The notes beneath the pieces were generated by a model. That model ran no database searches. It saw only the letters and a list, made by a program, of their open reading frames with translations, and had not been told where the DNA came from. A stretch of DNA of 64,000 nucleotides from Plantactinospora endophytica (GTDB lineage Bacteria; Actinomycetota; Actinomycetes; Mycobacteriales; Micromonosporaceae): positions 124,001 through 188,000 of the forward strand of contig NZ_BONW01000021.1 in the NCBI RefSeq assembly GCF_016862915.1, read 5' to 3'. The position numbers and the translations under genes are program-made. This document shows positions 1 through 6,819 of the stretch, piece by piece. Numbering within the stretch: the stretch's first letter is position 1; each line of letters starts with the position of its first letter.

Positions 1-160
1 CGACCCCGGCGTGCTGATCCGGTTCGGGGCCGACCTGCACCGGCTGCGGGCCGCGCTGGCCGCCGAGGGCATCGGCTCCGCCGTACTGCCGGCGGGCTCG
101 GGCGTTGTCGGGGTGACCCTGCTGCTCACCGCCGCACCGCACACCGCCCCCGGGCACTGA
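1..160 (+). CDS. C-terminal fragment of an unidentified protein (cut by window edge)
   Basis: An open frame enters from the left edge (first full codon at base 2) and ends at TGA 158-160, giving 52 residues. The readable tail is rich in Ala, Gly and Leu (for example LRAALAAEGIGSAVLPAGSG). No motif is recognisable and the start lies outside the window, so no function is proposed. The frame shows the strong G/C third-position bias of its neighbours, which supports real coding. The next gene converges on it after 33 bases. Confidence 0.55.
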   Translation, partial: DPGVLIRFGADLHRLRAALAAEGIGSAVLPAGSGVVGVTLLLTAAPHTAPGH

Positions 161-193
161 CACCGGCAGCGGCTGCCCCTTGGGCGGCGCCGG

Positions 194-1213
194 TCAGGAG
201 GTGAGGATCGTCCGGCCGAGGGGCGTGAGGCTGTGCAGCACGGTGTTGCGGTCCCGGTGACTGACCAGCAGTCCGGCGTTGCGCAACACGGTGGTGTGCT
301 GGCTGGCCGCCGCCGCCGAGATGTGCAGCCGGCGGGCCACCTCGCCGGTGGAGCAGCCGTCACCGACCACCTCCAGTACCCGGGCCCGGGTCCGGCCGAT
401 CAGCGCGGCGAGCGCGTTGCGGGTGTCCTTGCGGCCGATCGCCAGTTCCGGACCGCCGCCCTCGCCGGGCGCCGGGGTCAGCCCGCCGAGCCGGTCGACC
501 GGGTAGACCAGCACCGGCGGCAGTTCGGGGTCGAGCAGGGTCACCGGGATACGGGCACAGAAGAACGACGGCACCAGCAGCAGTCCCCGCCCGTCGAGGT
601 GCAGTTCCCGGTCGGCCGGATAGTCCGGCACCTCCAGCAGTCCCGACTCCCAGCGCATCGCCGGGCGCAGGCTGGCCAGCAGCCCTTCGGTACCGCCGTC
701 GAGCAGCGCGCGGGCCCGACGTAGCCGGTCGGCCTCCACCGCCGCCTGGATCCGGTCCCAGTACGGCTCGATCGCGGTCGCCTGGTAGACCCGCATCGAG
801 TCGGTCAGGTGCTCCAGCACGTCGACGTCGCCCCTGGCCATCGCGCTCGCCGAACTGGGCAGCGGCAGCGGGCTCTCGCCGGCCAGTACGTTCAGGTCCC
901 GCTCCAGCGCGGCGACCGGCGTGGAGCGTACGGCGTCGAGCCCCGCCGCCAGGCCGTACATGCTGTGGTAGGGGGTCAGGAAGTCGGGGAAGTAGCCCCG
1001 GGGCGGATTGAGCGCGAGCAGCAGCCGCAACTGGCCCGGTACGGTGTCCCGGCGCAGCCCGCCCGACACGCCCCGGCGCCAGCCCGCCATCATCGGGTCC
1101 CGGCTGCGGCCCTGCAACAGGTGCAGGCTGAGGACCAGTTCCCAGACCTCGTCTGCGCCGGGTGCGACACGGGTCCGGGCAATGTCCTCGCTGGAGAAAA
1201 AGATCCGCAGCAT
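194..1213 (-). CDS. ArsR-like winged-helix transcriptional regulator with DUF5937-type N-terminal region
   Basis: A 339-residue protein. The last ~65 residues read as a winged helix: LEVVGDGCSTGEVARRLHIS, then SAAAASQHTTVLRNAGLL, then a wing around HRDRNTVLHSLTPLG. That is the helix-turn-helix and recognition helix of ArsR/HTH_20 proteins. The long N-terminal region resembles the DUF5937 domain often fused to such regulators in actinomycetes (family knowledge). The start is placed at the ATG ending at 1213 because GGGGAG lies 8 bases upstream; an in-frame ATG at 1222 is the alternative. No CxxC metal site is seen in the HTH, so metal sensing is not implied. A palindrome at 1290-1307 upstream may be its operator. 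The target genes are unknown. Confidence 0.8.
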   Translation of the reverse strand: MLRIFFSSEDIARTRVAPGADEVWELVLSLHLLQGRSRDPMMAGWRRGVSGGLRRDTVPGQLRLLLALNPPRGYFPDFLTPYHSMYGLAAGLDAVRSTPVAALERDLNVLAGESPLPLPSSASAMARGDVDVLEHLTDSMRVYQATAIEPYWDRIQAAVEADRLRRARALLDGGTEGLLASLRPAMRWESGLLEVPDYPADRELHLDGRGLLLVPSFFCARIPVTLLDPELPPVLVYPVDRLGGLTPAPGEGGGPELAIGRKDTRNALAALIGRTRARVLEVVGDGCSTGEVARRLHISAAAASQHTTVLRNAGLLVSHRDRNTVLHSLTPLGRTILTS

Positions 1214-1568
1214 GGCACGCACTCCCCGATCGCCGGGAGGGGTTGCCCGGCAACCATTCGCACTCTACCGGGCGCCATCCACCAGCGTCTTTCAGCATGA
1301 GCTGAAATTCCTCGACGGCCGACAGAGCCACCGGGCATGCTCAGTGCGCCGACATCGGGGTCACTGGCGTCCTGGACGCTGGACGACCCTACGGCATGCC
1401 GGGGGCAGGGGAGGAACGCGGCACCCGGACAGCCGCCACGAGGGTTCGCGGATCACTCATCCGCGGAGGGTGCTGTCCGGGTTGTCGCTTTCCCGGCCGC
1501 CCCGCCGCGATCAGTCCGCCTGCCGCGAGGCGATCAGCCGCCTGCCGCAATCAGTCGCCCCGACGCGA
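1214..1568. other. Intergenic region with promoter, palindrome and tandem repeats
   Basis: This 355-base gap holds no convincing gene. Its left part is the promoter region of the ArsR-like gene: on the minus strand a TAGAGT -10 candidate lies at 1267-1262. The right end, from about 1498, is filled by degenerate repeats of the 3' end of the gene at 1569-2693. The middle (about 1310-1490) shows nothing recognisable. Confidence 0.6.
1290..1307. promoter_or_regulatory. Palindromic operator candidate upstream of the ArsR-like regulator
   Basis: TTTCAGC-ATGA-GCTGAAA is a perfect 7-bp inverted repeat with a 4-base spacer. It lies about 23 bases upstream of a minus-strand -10 candidate (TAGAGT, 1267-1262) and 77 bases ahead of the regulator's ATG. 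Position and symmetry suit autoregulation by a dimeric winged-helix protein (inference). Confidence 0.45.
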
Positions 1569-1588
1569 TCAGCCTCCCGCCGCGATCA
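1498..1588 (-). repeat. Tandem repeats copying the 3' end and stop codon of the upstream gene
   Basis: Read on the minus strand, the last codons of the 1569-2693 gene (CTGATCGCGGCGGGAGG, coding LIAAGG and running into the stop) are followed by four degenerate copies: CTGATCGCGTCGGGGCGA, CTGATTGCGGCAGGCGG, a longer copy starting CTGATCGCCTCGCGG, and CTGATCGCGGCGGGGCGG. Units are 17-18 bp, with one of 23. The first unit lies inside the coding sequence. Confidence 0.75.
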
Positions 1589-2693
1589 GCAGCGCGACCC
1601 GATGGTCCTCGTCGGTGACGTAGTAGCGGGCACCGTCCAGTTCGGTCAGCCCTTCGACGTTGTGCAGCGGTGCGAGGTCCGCCACCAGTTCGCCGGGCAC
1701 CGTGGACCCGGCAACCGCAGACCCGGCAACGGACCCGGCAACCGTGGACCGGGCAAAGGACCCGGCAACCGTGGACCCGGCAACCGCGTCGGCCGGCCAG
1801 CCGAACCGGACGTGCCGGCTGGTCACGTCCCCGCCGGTCGGATGGTCGTCGAGCAGCACCGAACGCTTGCCCAGCGCGTCGATCGAGCCGACCACCGCGT
1901 CGAACCCGCCGTCGTACCGGGCCGACAGCGCCCGGAACCCGGTCAGTTCGCCGGGCCGGGTCACCCCGGTCAACGCGTACGCCCCGACGACCCGGGGCCA
2001 GCTCCGCCGGTCGAACATCCCGGCCAGGTCCGCCAACTCGACCAGGATCGGTTCGCCCCGCCCGGTCACCGGAAACCGCAGCCCGAGCAGCACGGTACCG
2101 GCCGGGGTGAAGGCCGCCGCCTCCACGTTGACCGGCAGGTCGTCCTCGGCCAGCCGGCCGGCCCAGCTCTTGGCCCGGGCGGTACCCCGGTCCCGGGTCG
2201 CGGCGATGAACAGGTGCCGTACCTGCTCGCCCGCCGGCAGCACCCCGATGCCGGCGGCCACCAGTGCGTCGTTCACCGCGCGGTGCAGCCGGAACTGGTT
2301 GCGTACCACGTGCAGCCGGGGCAGCGGGCCGGCCGCCTCGGCCTCCCGGAACCGGGCCACGAAGGCCCGCCTCGGCCGCAGCGGCCCACGCTTCGAGCCG
2401 AAGTGCGAGCCGAAGACGTAGATCCAGCCGTCGTGCCGGGCCAGCGCCTCGCCGTCCCCGGTCCGGCCGTTCTCCGCCCCGGCGTCCATCGGCAGGTGCA
2501 CGGTCGACCACCCGCCGTCGTACCGCTCGACCAGCAGGGCCAGGCAGTGCTCGACCGGCCCCTCGTCGAGTACGGTCCAGAACGCCCGCCGGGCGCCGTA
2601 CGCGGCGAGCACCTCGGGGGCGTGTACCGGCAGCAGGTCGCTCGCCTCGTTACCGGCGACCGCCAACTCGACCGTCTGCGGAAGGCACGTCAT
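1569..2693 (-). CDS. Hypothetical protein with internal Thr-Val-Ala-Gly-Ser repeats
   Basis: A 374-residue soluble protein; I do not recognise its family with confidence. It has a repeated layout of short beta-type segments (for example DGWIYVFGSHFGSKRG, GARYYVTDEDHRVALL), which could suit a beta-propeller-like fold as in DUF3616/DUF6929-type proteins (tentative). There is no signal peptide. Near the C-terminus a low-complexity stretch encoded by 1701-1785 repeats TVAGS/AVAGS about six times. The start is set at the ATG ending at 2693 because TAGCAT (2706-2701) lies 7 bases upstream, a leaderless arrangement; an in-frame ATG at 2714 would give 7 more residues. It is transcribed divergently from the Nudix gene across a very short gap. 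Confidence 0.65.
   Translation of the reverse strand: MTCLPQTVELAVAGNEASDLLPVHAPEVLAAYGARRAFWTVLDEGPVEHCLALLVERYDGGWSTVHLPMDAGAENGRTGDGEALARHDGWIYVFGSHFGSKRGPLRPRRAFVARFREAEAAGPLPRLHVVRNQFRLHRAVNDALVAAGIGVLPAGEQVRHLFIAATRDRGTARAKSWAGRLAEDDLPVNVEAAAFTPAGTVLLGLRFPVTGRGEPILVELADLAGMFDRRSWPRVVGAYALTGVTRPGELTGFRALSARYDGGFDAVVGSIDALGKRSVLLDDHPTGGDVTSRHVRFGWPADAVAGSTVAGSFARSTVAGSVAGSAVAGSTVPGELVADLAPLHNVEGLTELDGARYYVTDEDHRVALLIAAGG
1701..1785 (-). repeat. In-frame minisatellite within the hypothetical CDS
   Basis: Copies of GACCCGGCAACCGTG and shorter GACCCGGCAAC variants (12-15 bp, all multiples of three) are repeated about six times. They encode AVAGS/TVAGS units on the minus strand, so copy-number change would keep the frame open. 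Confidence 0.8.
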
Positions 2694-2730
2694 ACCGATC
2701 ATGCTACGAGCCACTGACTAGGGTGACGCT
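2694..2730. promoter_or_regulatory. Compact divergent leaderless promoter pair
   Basis: Only 37 bases separate two divergent starts. On the minus strand TAGCAT (2706-2701) is followed by 7 bases and ATG 2693. On the plus strand TAGGGT (2719-2724) is followed by 6 bases and GTG 2731. Both fit the actinobacterial TANNNT hexamer with transcription starting at or next to the start codon. No Shine-Dalgarno sequence is visible for either gene. Confidence 0.6.
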
Positions 2731-3330
2731 GTGCCCGATGCCCTGTACGACGACGCGACGGCCCTGCTCACCGGCTGGCGACCGCCGACCGCCGAGGCGG
2801 CTGCCGCCCTGGACCGGACGCTGCGGCTGCTCCGCGAGGCCGGTCCGGCGGCGATGACCCGCGCACACCGGGCCGGCCACGTCACGGCCAGCGCGCTGGT
2901 GCTGGACGCGACCGGAACCCGGGTGCTGCTCTGCCTGCACGGCCGGTTCCGCCGTTGGGTGCAGCTCGGCGGGCACTGCGAGCCCGGCGACGGGACGCTG
3001 GCCGGGGCGGCGCTGCGGGAGGCGACCGAGGAGTCCGGGATCTCCGGGCTGTGGCTCGACCCGACCCCGATCGACCTGGACATCCACGAGGTCTCCTGCC
3101 AGGGCGGCTCGCTGCACTACGACGTACGGTTCGCCGCGGTCGCCCCGGCCGGCGCGGTCGAGCGGGTCAGCCCGGAGTCGGTGGAACTCGGCTGGTTCCC
3201 GCCGGACGCCCTGCCGGCGCCGCTGGCCGGCGCCACCGCGCAACTGGTGGCACCGGCACTCGCCGCCTTCGCCCGCCGCGCCGCACCCGCACCCGCACCC
3301 GCGTCCGAGACGTCCACCGTCGGCCGCTGA
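2731..3330 (+). CDS. Nudix hydrolase
   Basis: A 199-residue protein that should cleave a nucleoside diphosphate linked to another moiety; the substrate is unknown. The Nudix box starts at GHCEPGD and continues through REATEESGI, matching Gx5Ex7REUXEExGU with Asp in place of the first Glu. The core REATEE catalytic and metal-binding residues are intact. The N-terminal ~45 residues are helical and absent from minimal Nudix proteins. The C-terminus ends in an Ala-Pro run and then a segment that is itself the first unit of a tandem repeat crossing the stop codon. Start GTG 2731 is chosen from the leaderless TAGGGT hexamer just upstream. Confidence 0.88.
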   Translation: MPDALYDDATALLTGWRPPTAEAAAALDRTLRLLREAGPAAMTRAHRAGHVTASALVLDATGTRVLLCLHGRFRRWVQLGGHCEPGDGTLAGAALREATEESGISGLWLDPTPIDLDIHEVSCQGGSLHYDVRFAAVAPAGAVERVSPESVELGWFPPDALPAPLAGATAQLVAPALAAFARRAAPAPAPASETSTVGR

Positions 3331-3391
3331 CGTCCTCCGCTGCCGGCCGCTGGCGCCCACCACCGGCCGGTGACGTCCACCGTCGGTCGCT
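3309..3391 (+). repeat. Tandem 20-bp repeats crossing the Nudix stop codon
   Basis: Four units start GACGTCC or GGCGCCC and end near GGCCGCT/GGTCGCT: 3309-3328 (coding, up to the T of the stop), 3329-3351, 3352-3371 and 3372-3391. Units 1 and 4 differ at a single base. The TGA stop is 3328-3330, so the array begins inside the gene and runs downstream. Confidence 0.8.
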
Positions 3392-3425
3392 GACCCCGCT
3401 GGGAGGGCGCGGGCGGAAGGGCGTG

Positions 3426-4532
3426 TTACAGGTAGGGGTGTGCCTCCTGGGCCTCCAGCGCCGCGACGATCTCCTTGACCTCCTGGGCCCGGGACCGGGC
3501 ACAGACGAAGAGTGCGTCCGGCATGTCGACCACCACCGTGTCCTGGACTCCCAGGGTCACCACCAGCCGGCCGGACTGGGTCACCACCACGGTGCGCTCG
3601 GTGTCCCGGAGCACGACCTCGCCGGCCGGCGGACCGCCGTCGGGCCCCTCCCGGAGTACCACGTTGCTCGCGTCGTCGCCGGTCAGTGCCTCGCCGAGGG
3701 TGTGGAAGTCGCCGACGTCGTTCCAGCGGAAGTCGGCCGGCACGGTGGCGACCAGGCCGCGCTCCGCCGCCCCCTCCATCACCGCGAAGTCCACCGAGAT
3801 CTTGGTCAGTCGCGGCCAGATCCGGTCCAGCACCGCCTGCTGCTCCGGGGTGTGCCAGGCGGCGGCGATCTCGGTCAGCCCGGCGTACAGCTCCGGCTGC
3901 TGCCGGGCCAGCTCGCCGAGGAAGACGTCGACCCGCCAGACGAACATCGACGCGTTCCAGTAGAACCGGCCGGACTCGACGTACTTGACCGCGAGGTCGT
4001 ACTCCGGCTTCTCCTTGAACCGGACGACCTGGCGGGCCGGGCCGCCGCCGATCGGCTCGCCCGACTCGAGGTAGCCGTAGCCGGTCTCCGGGTGCGTCGG
4101 CGTGATGCCGACCGCCACCATCAGCCCGTCCTCGGCGGTCGCGATCGCCGCCCCGAGCACCTCCAGGAAGCGCGTCTGGTCACCGACCACGTGGTCGGCG
4201 GAGAAGGCGCCCATCACGGCGTCCGGGTCCCGCTGCGCGATGATCGCGGCGGCCAGCCCGATGGCCGCGCACGACTCCCGCCGGGACGGCTCGACCAGGA
4301 CGTTCTCCTCGGGTACGTCCGGCAGTTGCCGGGCCACCGCGACCGCGTGCGCGGCACCGGTGACCACGTACGTGGTGTCCGGGCCGGCCAGTGGGCGCAC
4401 CCGGCGTACGGTCGCCTGGAGCAGTGATTCGTCCGATCCGGTCAGCGGGAGGAGAAATTTGGGGCGGCCGGCGCGCGAGAGTGGCCACAGACGCGTGCCA
4501 CTGCCGCCGGCCGGGATCACGGCGTAGAACAT
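3426..4532 (-). CDS. manC: Mannose-1-phosphate guanylyltransferase (GDP-mannose pyrophosphorylase)
   Basis: Makes GDP-mannose from mannose 1-phosphate and GTP, the donor for mannosylated glycans and phosphatidylinositol mannosides. The 368-residue protein has the nucleotidyltransferase signature GGSGTRLWPLSR near residue 9, followed by the PKF lysine. Later come SADHVV, a metal-site region, and FKEKP, the sugar-phosphate loop. Length suits the monofunctional enzyme; no phosphomannose isomerase domain is fused. The start is taken at ATG 4532, with a GTG two codons upstream as alternative. A GT4 glycosyltransferase gene lies 87 bases upstream in the same direction, so the two probably serve one glycan pathway. 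Confidence 0.93.
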   Translation of the reverse strand: MFYAVIPAGGSGTRLWPLSRAGRPKFLLPLTGSDESLLQATVRRVRPLAGPDTTYVVTGAAHAVAVARQLPDVPEENVLVEPSRRESCAAIGLAAAIIAQRDPDAVMGAFSADHVVGDQTRFLEVLGAAIATAEDGLMVAVGITPTHPETGYGYLESGEPIGGGPARQVVRFKEKPEYDLAVKYVESGRFYWNASMFVWRVDVFLGELARQQPELYAGLTEIAAAWHTPEQQAVLDRIWPRLTKISVDFAVMEGAAERGLVATVPADFRWNDVGDFHTLGEALTGDDASNVVLREGPDGGPPAGEVVLRDTERTVVVTQSGRLVVTLGVQDTVVVDMPDALFVCARSRAQEVKEIVAALEAQEAHPYL

Positions 4533-4619
4533 CGCCACATCATGCCCGAGAGGTCAGGTGCCGGGCGCACACACCGTCTGATACCACCCGATTTCCGCCG
4601 CACGCTCCGGAATCACGGC

Positions 4620-5765
4620 TCACGCGCGGGCCCGGCCCCAGGCCGCCAGGTGCACCTCGGCGCTGGACTCCCAGGTGAACTCCTTGGCCCGGTCGAAGCC
4701 CGCCTTGGCCAGCGAGAGCCGCCGCGCCTCGTCGTCCAGCAGCGCGCCGAGGTCGGTCGCGATCTGCTGCGGATCCTCGCTGGTGTACGCGACCGCGTCG
4801 CCGCCCACCTCCGGCAGCGACAGCCGGGGCGTGGTCAGCACCGGGGCGGCGCAGGCCATCGCCTCCAGGATCGGCAGGCCGAAGCCCTCGCCGTACGACG
4901 GGTAGGCGGCGACCAGCGCACCGCCGAGGAAGCCCGGCAGGTCGGCGTAGCGCAGGTAGCCCGGGCGGAGCAGCCGCAGGTGCGCCGGTACGTCGGCGAC
5001 CGCCTGGTCGATGTCGTCGTCGTGCCCCTGGCCACCGGCGATCACCAGGGCCGGCGGCTCCGGCCGGTCCTTGACCGCCAGCACCCAGCCCCGGATCAGG
5101 TTCGGCACGTTCTTGCGCGGCTCCTTGGAGCCGAGGAACGCCACGTAGTTGTGCCCGCCCAGGCCGAGCCGGGCGCGTACCCGGGCCTTCTCCTCGTCGC
5201 TCGGCGCGTGGAACGCCGCCTGGTCGACCCCGTGGTAGGCGACGTCGATCCGGGTCGGGTCGGCGTCCAGCAGCCGGATCAGCTCGTCCCGGGTCGCCTT
5301 GCTCGGCACGATCACCCGGTCGGCCCGGCGCAGCGAGGTCTTGATCGCGCTGCGGAAGAAGGTCCGGCGCGACTTGTCGTAGTGCTCCGGCTCGGTGAAG
5401 AAGGTCGCGTCGTGGACGGTGACCGTCACCGGGCAGCCGGCCCGGAGCGGACAGGTGTAGAACGGCGAGTGCAGCACCTGCGCGCCGACCTGCTGGGCCA
5501 GCAGCGGGAGCCCGGTCTGCTCCCAGGCGAGCCGGGCCGGCCGGTGCGCCACCGCCGCCGGTGCCGGGATCACCTCGGCGGCCGGCAGCATCCGGGAGTA
5601 TCGCTCGGCGTCGGTGCGCAGGCCGACCACGGCCAGTTCCAGGCCCGGCCCGATCACCTTGCCCAGGGCGCCGAGCAGGCCGTCGACGTATCTACCGACG
5701 CCGCCCCGGTCGCCGGGGACACTGGTGGCGTCAATGAGCACGCGGGGCGGACGACCGGCGGTCAC
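4620..5765 (-). CDS. GT4-family glycosyltransferase (probably mannosyltransferase)
   Basis: A 381-residue retaining glycosyltransferase of GT-B fold, cytosolic or membrane-associated. The N-terminal domain opens with VLIDATSVPGDRGGVGRYV, the Gly-rich acceptor-side loop. The C-terminal domain has FLGSKEPRKNVPNLI and the nucleotide-binding EGFGLPILEAMACAAPVL (E-x7-E) motif. Close relatives such as WbdB/MtfB-type enzymes transfer mannose (family knowledge). The neighbouring GDP-mannose pyrophosphorylase makes mannose the likeliest donor sugar (inference). Start GTG 5765 has GAGGAG 8 bases upstream, and a TAGGCT -10 candidate lies about 50 bases upstream. Confidence 0.85.
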   Translation of the reverse strand: MTAGRPPRVLIDATSVPGDRGGVGRYVDGLLGALGKVIGPGLELAVVGLRTDAERYSRMLPAAEVIPAPAAVAHRPARLAWEQTGLPLLAQQVGAQVLHSPFYTCPLRAGCPVTVTVHDATFFTEPEHYDKSRRTFFRSAIKTSLRRADRVIVPSKATRDELIRLLDADPTRIDVAYHGVDQAAFHAPSDEEKARVRARLGLGGHNYVAFLGSKEPRKNVPNLIRGWVLAVKDRPEPPALVIAGGQGHDDDIDQAVADVPAHLRLLRPGYLRYADLPGFLGGALVAAYPSYGEGFGLPILEAMACAAPVLTTPRLSLPEVGGDAVAYTSEDPQQIATDLGALLDDEARRLSLAKAGFDRAKEFTWESSAEVHLAAWGRARA

Positions 5766-5963
5766 TGGGCAACTCCTCGACTGGGTGTGATGTGGGGAAC
5801 AACACTGACGCCAAGCCTACGCCGCGCCGGACCGGACGCGTCGACTGCGACCCGTCGGGCAACTGTCTTTCCGGTGACTCCGACAGGTACGCGACGGGGC
5901 TGTGACGGTGGGTGCCGGCAGCACCGCGAACCGGTCCGAGATCACGACCGTCCCGGCCTCGGC

Positions 5964-6011
5964 GAGCACTGTCGCGTCGGCCCCGGAGAGCACTGTCGCG
6001 TCGGCCCCGGA
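5964..6011. repeat. Two perfect 24-bp tandem repeats between divergent genes
   Basis: Two identical units (5964-5987 and 5988-6011) begin GAGCACTGTCGCGTCGG. A degenerate unit precedes them from about 5940. They lie in the 288-base gap between the glycosyltransferase and the TIGR03089 gene, just upstream of the latter's promoter. The rest of the gap is promoter sequence, with nothing else recognised. Confidence 0.75.
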
Positions 6012-6053
6012 GATCACCGGCGCGGGCCGTCCGGGTCGGTATCGTCGCGGGCG

Positions 6054-6761
6054 ATGACCGAGAAGATTGCCGGGCTGTTCGCCGCCGCCATCGCCGCCGA
6101 TCCGACCCGACCGCTGCTGACCTGGTACGACGACGCGACCGGAGACCGCACCGAACTCTCCGGCGCGACCCTGGCCAACTGGGTGGCCAAGACCGCCAAC
6201 CTGCTGGTCGACTCGGCCGGACTCGCCCCGGGCGACTCCGCCGGGGTGCTGTTGCCGCCGCACTGGCAGACCGCCGCCGTCCTGCTCGGCTGCTGGTCGA
6301 CCGGCCTGTCCGTCTTCGGCGCCCGGCCCGACGACACGGACGGGCAGCCGGTCGACGTGCTCTTCGCCGCCGCCGACCGGGTCGACGAGGCGACCGACTG
6401 GCCGGCCGGTGACCGGTACGCCCTCGCGCTCGCACCGCTCGCCGCCCCGGTCCGGCAGCTCCCCTCCGGCTGGGCCGACTATGTGGTCGAGGTACGCGGG
6501 CACGGCGACCACTTCAGGCCGTACCCGGGGGCCGGGCCGCAGGATCCGGTACTCGCCGACCTGGCCGCCGACCGTGCCGCCGAGCTGGGCATCGGAGCCG
6601 GTGAGCGGGTACTCGTCGACGCCGCCCGGCACCCGGATCCGGTCGACTGGCTGCTCGCCCCGCTGGCCGCCCGGGCCAGCGTGGTGCTCTGCGGAAATCT
6701 CGACCCGGCCCGGCTCGCCGACCGGGCCGAGACGGAGAAGGTAACGGTCCGGTTGACGTAA
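6054..6761 (+). CDS. TIGR03089 family protein
   Basis: A 235-residue protein resembling the N-terminal part of AMP-forming acyl-CoA/acid ligases, for example LLTWYDDATGDRTELSG followed by LANWVAKTANLL. It lacks the (S/T)SGTTGxPK adenylate loop and the C-terminal lid, so it is probably not a complete ligase. This matches the actinobacterial TIGR03089 family, whose function is unknown (family knowledge). Start ATG 6054 is preceded by TATCGT (6040-6045) and 8 bases, close to a leaderless layout. It converges on acetoacetyl-CoA synthetase, so it is not in that operon. Confidence 0.75.
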   Translation: MTEKIAGLFAAAIAADPTRPLLTWYDDATGDRTELSGATLANWVAKTANLLVDSAGLAPGDSAGVLLPPHWQTAAVLLGCWSTGLSVFGARPDDTDGQPVDVLFAAADRVDEATDWPAGDRYALALAPLAAPVRQLPSGWADYVVEVRGHGDHFRPYPGAGPQDPVLADLAADRAAELGIGAGERVLVDAARHPDPVDWLLAPLAARASVVLCGNLDPARLADRAETEKVTVRLT

Positions 6762-6819
6762 CCCACGTCACACTCCAGCGGTCCCCGAAGCGGGCTGGTG
6801 ATCGACTCCGCCAGCGGTC

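Noticed and set aside
3426-5765. Start of a polysaccharide gene cluster
   Set aside because: Only two genes fit; neighbours are unrelated and ugd lies 14 kb away.
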